Below the pieces are notes generated by a model. It worked only from the letters and a program-made list of their open reading frames with translations, searched no databases and was not told where the DNA came from. Below are positions 6,196 through 10,545 of a stretch of 10,545 nt of DNA, piece after piece (the stretch's first letter is position 1; each line of letters starts with the position of its first letter). A program made the position numbers and the translations under genes. Where the stretch lies: NCBI GenBank assembly GCA_002308515.1, contig DBVN01000096.1, positions 1 through 10,545 of the forward strand, given 5' to 3'. Origin of the DNA: Verrucomicrobia bacterium UBA1263 (GTDB lineage Bacteria; Verrucomicrobiota; Verrucomicrobiia; Limisphaerales; UBA1412).

Positions 6196-8007
6196 ATGAA
6201 ACGCACGCATCATTGCAATGAATTACGAGCTCAGCATATTGGCCAGCAGGTGACACTGATGGGCTGGGTTCATCTGCGTCGGGACCTGGGCGGTTTGATT
6301 TTTGTGGATATCCGTGACCGTGAAGGTATCACCCAGGCTGTTTTTGATCCCTCCGATTTGAGCAAAGAGACTTTTGACGCGGCCTCTTCCCTCCGCTCCG
6401 AAAGCGTCATCGCCGTCACCGGCAAAGTGCGCCGCCGTCCGGGCAACAATCCCACGGACCGCATCCCCACCGGTGAGATCGAAGTGGCTGTGGAGACGCT
6501 GGAAGTCCTGAACCTGGCCGAAGTCCTGCCGTTCCCCATCAACGATTCCGAAACGACCCTCAAGGTCAATGAAGAGCTTCGCTTCCAGTACCGTTATCTG
6601 GATCTGCGCCGTCCGGAAATGATCAACAACCTGCGTCTGCGCAGCAAGATCGCCATGGAACTGCGCAAATATCTGGATGACGAAGGTTTTCTGGAAGTGG
6701 AGACCCCGACTCTTTTCAAATCCACACCGGAAGGCGCGCGCGAATTCATCGTGCCTTTCCGCAATACGCCGGGTCTGTTCTACGCTCTGCCGCAGTCGCC
6801 TCAGCAGTTCAAACAGATCCTGATGGTCAGCGGTGTGGAAAAATACTTCCAGCTGGCCCGCTGCTACCGGGATGAAGACCTGCGCGCCGACCGCCAGCCC
6901 GAATTTACCCAGCTGGATATCGAAATGTCCTTCATCGAACGGGAAGATATTTACAACCTGATGGAAGGTCTGCTCAAGCGTGTCTGGAAACTGGCCCGCA
7001 ACATTGACCTGCCAACACCTTTCCCGCGCATCCAATTTAAGGAAGTGATGAACCGCTGGGGCATCGACAAGCCCGATACCCGTTTCGGGATGGAGCTGAC
7101 CGATCTGTCCGATGTGTTCAAATCCAGCGCGTTCAAGGTCTTCAGCGGCACGATCGCCGAGGGCGGCGTGGTCAAGGCCATCAACGCCAAGGGTCTGGCC
7201 TGTGCCACTCAGGGCCAGATGGAAGATATGACCGACATCGCCAAAAGCATGGGTGCCAAGGGTCTGGCCACGATCAAGGTGGAAGCCGACAAATGGAAAT
7301 CCCCCATCGCCAAGTTCCTGAGCGAGGAAGAAAAAGCCGCTCTGACGGAAAAACTTTCCATCGAACAGGGCGATCTCATCCTCTTCGCCGCGGACAAGGA
7401 CTGGCTCACCGCCTGTCAGATCCTGGGCCGTCTCCGTCTCTACTGCGCGGATCTGCTCAAATCGCAGGGCAAGCTCACTCTGCCAGCCGATCAGTTCAAT
7501 TTCCTCTGGGTAGTGGACTTCCCGCTCCTGAGCTACGATCCGGAAATGGAGCGCTGGTACTCCTCGCACCATCCGTTCACAGCTCCTGTGGCCGAAGACA
7601 TCCCTCTGCTCAAGACCGAACCCAGGAAGGTGCGCGGTCAGCACTACGATATCGTGGTCAACGGTGTCGAGCTGGGCGGTGGTTCCATCCGTATCCACCA
7701 GCCGGCGGTGCAGAAGACTGTTTTTGAAGACGTTCTCAAACTCACGCCGGATGTGGTCAAGTCCCGCTTCGGCTATATGCTGGAAGCTTTCCAGTACGGC
7801 GCGCCTCCTCACGGCGGCATCGCTCTGGGCTTTGACCGCATGGTGGCTATGCTCTGCGGATGCGCCAGTATCCGCGATGTCATCGCTTTCCCCAAGACGA
7901 TGAAAGGCACCTGTCTGATGACTCAGTCGCCGGGTCCTGTGGATGAACGCCAGCTGCGCGATTCCCATATCGCCGTGATCCGGGAAGAACCCAAAAAGAC
8001 GGAATAA
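6196..8007 (+). CDS. aspS: Aspartyl-tRNA synthetase, bacterial type
   Basis: This cytoplasmic class II aminoacyl-tRNA synthetase of 603 aa charges tRNA-Asp with aspartate using ATP. It has the N-terminal OB-fold anticodon-binding domain (about 1-105, GWVHLRRDLGGLIFVDIRDR) and the flipping-loop segment KSTPEGAREF (175-184). The QSPQQFKQ substrate-binding element is at 200-207. Motif 2 is ARCYRDEDLRADRQPEFTQL (221-240). The bacterial GAD insertion spans roughly 285-430. Motif 3 is GIALGFDRM (541-549). The start was set at the ATG at 6196 (MKRTHHCNELR) because this matches the usual N-terminus. The frame is open further upstream, including an ATG at 6136, but that extension does not look like the family. 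In family studies, His at the position equivalent to Leu31 (RRDLGG) marks non-discriminating enzymes, so this enzyme is probably specific for tRNA-Asp. No Shine-Dalgarno sequence is near the start. It heads a probable operon with the next two genes. Confidence 0.97.
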   Translation: MKRTHHCNELRAQHIGQQVTLMGWVHLRRDLGGLIFVDIRDREGITQAVFDPSDLSKETFDAASSLRSESVIAVTGKVRRRPGNNPTDRIPTGEIEVAVETLEVLNLAEVLPFPINDSETTLKVNEELRFQYRYLDLRRPEMINNLRLRSKIAMELRKYLDDEGFLEVETPTLFKSTPEGAREFIVPFRNTPGLFYALPQSPQQFKQILMVSGVEKYFQLARCYRDEDLRADRQPEFTQLDIEMSFIEREDIYNLMEGLLKRVWKLARNIDLPTPFPRIQFKEVMNRWGIDKPDTRFGMELTDLSDVFKSSAFKVFSGTIAEGGVVKAINAKGLACATQGQMEDMTDIAKSMGAKGLATIKVEADKWKSPIAKFLSEEEKAALTEKLSIEQGDLILFAADKDWLTACQILGRLRLYCADLLKSQGKLTLPADQFNFLWVVDFPLLSYDPEMERWYSSHHPFTAPVAEDIPLLKTEPRKVRGQHYDIVVNGVELGGGSIRIHQPAVQKTVFEDVLKLTPDVVKSRFGYMLEAFQYGAPPHGGIALGFDRMVAMLCGCASIRDVIAFPKTMKGTCLMTQSPGPVDERQLRDSHIAVIREEPKKTE

Positions 8008-8050
8008 TCTTCCGCCAAATCTATAAACAAAAATGGAGAAGCACGAAACA

Positions 8051-8482
8051 ATGAACGCAACAGTCCAATTCAAACTTCTCCGTTTTGTTTTGTTCGCCTC
8101 CGGCATCGCCTGGGGCGCTTCCATTTTCGGTGTCATTCTCCCCTGGGATAACGCCGAGACTCTTTTACAGGGACTGGGTGCCCATCCTGTCGAATACGAT
8201 CCCATGCTGAACTACTGGCTGCGGATGGCGGCCGGCGCTTTCACTTTAGTGGGGTGCGTTTTTTTCGCGATGGCCTGGGATCCCAAACGATACGCGGCCA
8301 TGATCCCTCTGTTCGGTTGGCTGATGCTGCTGGAGGGGATCATCCTCCTGATAAGCGGGCTCAGTCTGAAACTCGCCCTCTTCCCGTTCATTTCGGATAC
8401 AGCTTTCTGTTTGCTGGGCGGCGCGGCCATTCTTTGGCTGAAAGGCTCTGTAAAACCTGATCTTCCAATCCATGAATCCTGA
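8051..8482 (+). CDS. Hypothetical four-TM membrane protein
   Basis: This 143-aa protein has four hydrophobic helices at about residues 9-31, 57-75, 81-104 and 109-130. A short polar loop (PWDNAETLLQGLGAHPVEYD) lies after the first, WDPKRYAAM lies between helices 2 and 3, and a short polar tail follows. The ATG at 8051 is preferred over one at 8033 because GGAGAAG lies about 9 nt before it, whereas 8033 has no such site; the longer form would be 149 aa. I do not recognise a named family, and it has no catalytic motif that I can see. It lies 43 nt after aspS. Its last 11 nt overlap the start of the tandem ABC ATPase gene, which argues for translational coupling and perhaps a shared role. It is too small to be a usual ABC permease domain, although a homo-oligomer cannot be excluded. 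Confidence 0.75.
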   Translation: MNATVQFKLLRFVLFASGIAWGASIFGVILPWDNAETLLQGLGAHPVEYDPMLNYWLRMAAGAFTLVGCVFFAMAWDPKRYAAMIPLFGWLMLLEGIILLISGLSLKLALFPFISDTAFCLLGGAAILWLKGSVKPDLPIHES

Positions 8483-10019
8483 TTTCTGGGTCAAACTGGA
8501 AAACGTCACCCTGCGCGACCGTGAGGAAAATCCCATCTTCCCGGATACGAACTGGATCTGGGAACCGGGTCAGCAGTGGGCCGTATTGGGCGCGAACGGT
8601 TCCGGCAAGAATGAGCTGGCGCAGGCACTGACACGGCGGATACCGCCTCTGCGCGGACGCGTCCAAATGGATCTGCCGCCGACACCGGAATGCCTCGACA
8701 TCCCGAACCTGGCCAACCGCAAACCGGTCATGGTCATCTCGCCGGAAGTCCACCGCCATATCCTGACTTCCGAAAGCTCTTTTTATCAGTCCCGCTGGCA
8801 CAGCGGTCTGGACGAAGGCTCGCTGACCGCCGGCTATTTCCTCTCACATAAATACGTGGAGGACATCAATCCCTTTGAGATCGGCACACGCGGCGCGGAT
8901 CCTGCCGTTTTCGACCGGCACCGCCAGATGTATCTGGACTGGATGGGCATCCCTCCGGAGCTGCTGGAACGCAAGTGGGCACATCTTTCCAACGGCGAAC
9001 AGCGCAAGGTCCTTCTCATCAACGCGCTGCTGCACACGCCCCAAATGCTGATCCTCTCGGAGCCTTTCGGCGGACTGGATGTCCAGACACGCCAGACGCT
9101 CAAGAAGATCATCGGCCGCCTGATCCGGCTGGGGATGCCGGTGTTGACACTGGTCACCCGTGTGGATGAACTGCCGGAGGAAGTCACCCATCTGCTCCTT
9201 CTGGATCAGCGCCGGATCGCTGCCCAAGGTACCAGGGCAGAAATGCTGGAACATCCGCTGGCCAGACAACAATCCGAAACAGTCACGCCTTCTGTCGCCT
9301 CTTCCGTTACGACTGAACCCAGGCCTTCTCCCCGTTCCGCTGAACCGGTCGTGGAGATCAACGATGTCACTTTTGAAGCGGAGAACAAAGTCATTCTGGA
9401 TCATATCCGCTGGAAGATCTATCCCGGTGAGAACTGGGCGCTTCTGGGGCCTAACGGTTCAGGCAAGACCAGTCTGCTGAATCTCATTCAGGGGGATCAT
9501 CCTCTGGTCTATTCGCTCAATATCCGGGTCATGGGCGAGCTTTACCGCTCCACACGCTCCCTCTGGCTCATCCGTCAGAAGATGGGCTGGCTTTCCCCGG
9601 AACTCCATCTGCACTATCCCGGCGACTGGACTTGTCTGGAGGTCGTCTGCTCCGGGTTCTTCCATTCGATGGGGCTGCACACGTCCCCCAATGCGCGCCA
9701 GCAGGAAACGGCTCTGGCCTATCTGGAAAAATGGGGATTGGCTCACCTGATAAACACACCTTTCGACTACGCGTCCATCGGCGAACAGCGCATGGTGCTG
9801 CTGGCCAGAGCGTTCGTCAACCGTCCCCGGCTGATCATCCTGGACGAAGCCTGTCAGGGACTGGACGCGGCCTACCGCCGCGAACTGCTGACCGCCGTGG
9901 ACGAGGAGATACGCCAGACAGACGCGGCGCTGATCTTTGTGACCCACTACGCGGACGAGATCCCCTCCTGCGTCAACCGGACTCTCCATCTTCTTGACGG
10001 AAAAATTATAAGCAAGTAA
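8472..10019 (+). CDS. Tandem-domain ABC ATPase, ModF/PhrA-like, with degenerate first ATP site
   Basis: This 515-aa protein contains two ABC nucleotide-binding domains and no membrane segment. Its layout and linker sequences resemble E. coli ModF (PhrA), a cytoplasmic ATPase encoded near the molybdate genes whose exact function is poorly defined. Domain 1 (about 5-260) has Walker A GANGSGKN (40-47), signature LSNGEQRK (172-179) and Walker B LILSEP (193-198). Asn47 and Ser196 replace the usual Ser/Thr and Asp that hold Mg2+, and TRVDE (229-233) lacks the switch histidine. Domain 2 (about 294-515) has Walker A GPNGSGKT (326-333), a degenerate signature SIGEQ (435-439), Walker B LIILDE (454-459) and switch His492. 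A Pro/Ser/Thr-rich linker spans about 266-292. It overlaps the preceding 4-TM gene by 11 nt. No molybdate transport gene is seen nearby, so a molybdenum role is not supported by context. Confidence 0.9.
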   Translation: MNPDFWVKLENVTLRDREENPIFPDTNWIWEPGQQWAVLGANGSGKNELAQALTRRIPPLRGRVQMDLPPTPECLDIPNLANRKPVMVISPEVHRHILTSESSFYQSRWHSGLDEGSLTAGYFLSHKYVEDINPFEIGTRGADPAVFDRHRQMYLDWMGIPPELLERKWAHLSNGEQRKVLLINALLHTPQMLILSEPFGGLDVQTRQTLKKIIGRLIRLGMPVLTLVTRVDELPEEVTHLLLLDQRRIAAQGTRAEMLEHPLARQQSETVTPSVASSVTTEPRPSPRSAEPVVEINDVTFEAENKVILDHIRWKIYPGENWALLGPNGSGKTSLLNLIQGDHPLVYSLNIRVMGELYRSTRSLWLIRQKMGWLSPELHLHYPGDWTCLEVVCSGFFHSMGLHTSPNARQQETALAYLEKWGLAHLINTPFDYASIGEQRMVLLARAFVNRPRLIILDEACQGLDAAYRRELLTAVDEEIRQTDAALIFVTHYADEIPSCVNRTLHLLDGKIISK

Positions 10020-10023
10020 AAAT

Positions 10024-10046
10024 CCTGTGGGATAAACACAGGTATT
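10024..10046 (+). terminator. Weak candidate terminator after the ABC ATPase
   Basis: CCTGTG (10024-10029), a 7-nt loop and CACAGG (10037-10042) form a 6-bp hairpin starting 5 nt after the stop codon. Only TATT follows rather than a real U-run, so termination would be inefficient. Confidence 0.35.
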
Positions 10047-10152
10047 GATAATGAGGAACAAATGATGTAAAATCAATTCGTTGCGGGTGAAAACTCGGTG
10101 TTAGGTCTTTATTTTCATCTGCCTTCTTCCCTGTGAATTTTGTTTATAACCT

Positions 10153-10180
10153 TTCACAAAATGATTGGAAAAAATGAAAT
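10153..10180 (+). promoter_or_regulatory. Candidate promoter for the 26-aa peptide gene
   Basis: TTCACA (10153-10158), a 16-nt spacer and TGAAAT (10175-10180) match the sigma70 hexamers at five and four of six positions. They lie about 30 nt before the start codon. The region is AT-rich, so chance matches are likely. Confidence 0.28.
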
Positions 10181-10190
10181 ACCGCGTTGG

Positions 10191-10200
10191 AAGGGGGTGA
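10191..10200 (+). promoter_or_regulatory. Strong extended Shine-Dalgarno site of the 26-aa peptide gene
   Basis: AAGGGGGTGA matches the anti-Shine-Dalgarno complement AAGGAGGTGA at nine of ten bases and ends 10 nt before the ATG at 10211. It is the best ribosome-binding site in the window and decides the start of this short gene. Confidence 0.65.
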
Positions 10201-10210
10201 AATAAAAAAG

Positions 10211-10291
10211 ATGATCACTGAAGACCTGTTTACATTATCAGTAATCATCCTGTTCATCATATTTATTATGATGACCAAGCGGATCAAATAA
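10211..10291 (+). CDS. Small single-TM peptide (26 aa), possible type I toxin-like or regulatory membrane peptide
   Basis: The frame from ATG 10211 to TAA 10291 encodes 26 residues beginning MITEDLFTLS. A hydrophobic helix of Leu, Ile, Phe, Val and Met covers about residues 6-21, and the peptide ends in a basic tail (TKRIK). An acidic N-terminus, one membrane helix and a Lys/Arg end are the general form of small membrane peptides. These include holin-like type I toxins and small subunits that modulate membrane complexes; no specific family match is claimed. Support for it being real is the excellent ribosome-binding site, a candidate promoter and a strong terminator 12 nt after the stop, making a compact free-standing unit. 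It is far shorter than normal gene-calling limits. An antisense RNA partner was not identified. Confidence 0.55.
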   Translation: MITEDLFTLSVIILFIIFIMMTKRIK

Positions 10292-10298
10292 ATCCGCT
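10278..10298 (+). repeat. Hairpin over the stop codon of the 26-aa peptide gene
   Basis: AGCGGAT (10278-10284), a 7-nt loop that includes the TAA stop, and ATCCGCT (10292-10298) form a perfect 7-bp stem. It lies just ahead of the terminator hairpin, so the message would end in two tandem hairpins, which could stabilise it. Confidence 0.5.
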
Positions 10299-10302
10299 CA
10301 AC

Positions 10303-10333
10303 GGTGTGCAAGGTTACCGCCTTGCACGCTTTT
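10303..10333 (+). terminator. Rho-independent terminator of the 26-aa peptide gene
   Basis: GTGCAAGG (10306-10313), loop TTACCG and CCTTGCAC (10320-10327) form a perfect 8-bp stem, extendable outward with wobble pairs. A short U-tract follows at 10330-10333. Confidence 0.75.
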
Positions 10334-10380
10334 AATTTACCTCATACCTGCCCCTTTTGCAAATAAAAAATGGAGACGCG

Positions 10381-10415
10381 AAAAAAAATCCCCGGTGGTA
10401 TTTCACATCGGGGAT
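10381..10415 (-). terminator. Rho-independent terminator of the gene entering from the right edge
   Basis: On the minus strand ATCCCCGATG (10415-10406), an 8-nt loop and CACCGGGGAT (10397-10388) form a 10-position stem with one mismatch. Eight Ts follow (10388-10381). The T-run lies on only one side, so it works on the minus strand and ends the transcript about 90 nt after the stop at 10506. Confidence 0.75.
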
Positions 10416-10505
10416 CCTTCGTTTGCAATGAGTTACTAAACCCAAAATGTAAAGCCGAGCGACCCGCGCGGCTGAGACGACCGAATCGGGTGTCTACATT
10501 CGGAG

Positions 10506-10545
10506 CTATTGAACTGCGGAAAGAACCACACGGAAGCCGATAAGG
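10506..10545 (-). CDS. C-terminal end of a probable FGE-sulfatase/SUMF1-fold protein (partial)
   Basis: Only the last 12 codons and the TAG stop (10506-10508) are inside the window, reading LIGFRVVLSAVQ. The IGFRVVLS ending is characteristic of proteins with the formylglycine-generating enzyme (SUMF1/EgtB/PvdO) fold, in which a final beta strand carries [IL]GFR[VL]V. Such proteins include sulfatase-activating enzymes, many secreted proteins of unknown role and the variable targets of some diversity-generating retroelements. The call rests on these few residues plus a proper minus-strand terminator downstream (10381-10415). The catalytic cysteines and the N-terminus lie outside the window, so activity cannot be judged. 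Confidence 0.5.
   Translation of the reverse strand, partial: LIGFRVVLSAVQ

Noticed and set aside
8033..8051. Upstream ATG (8033) as the start of the 4-TM protein
   Set aside because: It has no ribosome-binding site, while the ATG at 8051 has GGAGAAG at good spacing and begins a cleaner N-terminus. It remains possible.
6223..8205. A 660-codon open frame on the minus strand opposite aspS
   Set aside because: It mirrors the codon bias of the unmistakable aspS gene. The translation is rich in His, Glu, Asp and Arg without domain motifs, and its frame follows the third-position pattern of the sense gene.
1..10545. CRISPR arrays, tRNA or rRNA genes, insertion-sequence ends, riboswitches
   Set aside because: No regularly spaced repeats, cloverleaf arms, transposase-like frames or recognisable riboswitch core were seen on either strand.

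Overview
The window looks like the chromosome of a Gram-negative bacterium of moderate GC content. The evidence is a discriminating bacterial-type aspartyl-tRNA synthetase, an OlsB-like acyltransferase, a Bcr/CflA exporter, a hybrid histidine kinase with a periplasmic sensor domain, and the tail of what is probably an FGE/SUMF1-type protein. Many genes lack a good Shine-Dalgarno sequence. The mix would suit a PVC-group (for example Lentisphaerota-like) or similar gut/anaerobe genome, but that placement is only a guess.

Minus-strand block (1-5919, read right to left). A promoter and a leader hairpin precede a 763-aa hybrid sensor kinase. It has an ABC_sub_bind-like periplasmic domain, one membrane segment, HisKA, HATPase and REC. 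Next come a GNAT acyltransferase of the OlsB/N-acyl amino acid type and a Bcr/CflA-type 12-TM drug/H+ antiporter 32 nt downstream. Then follow a small PepSY-TM-like membrane protein and a visibly AT-rich pair of small membrane-protein genes (139 aa, and a partial one running off the left edge). Both genes of that pair are preceded by a nearly identical 20-nt leader. The AT-rich pair looks compositionally foreign to the rest of the window.

Divergent intergenic region (5920-6195). This carries promoter candidates in both directions.

Plus-strand block (6196-10019). aspS is followed by a 4-TM protein of unknown function and a tandem ABC ATPase of the ModF/PhrA type, whose start overlaps the end of the 4-TM gene by 11 nt. 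The three genes are tightly packed and probably co-transcribed. In the ABC protein the first nucleotide-binding domain has lost its usual Mg2+-ligating residues while the second is intact, which suggests an asymmetric ATPase.

Right end (10020-10545). This AT-rich region contains a 26-codon single-TM peptide gene with the best ribosome-binding site in the window and two hairpins at its 3' end, the second a good terminator. It resembles a small membrane peptide or type I toxin unit. A convergent minus-strand gene enters from the right edge. Its only visible codons end in LIGFRVVLSAVQ, typical of FGE-sulfatase (SUMF1) fold proteins, and it has its own terminator. No tRNA, rRNA, CRISPR array or insertion sequence was seen.
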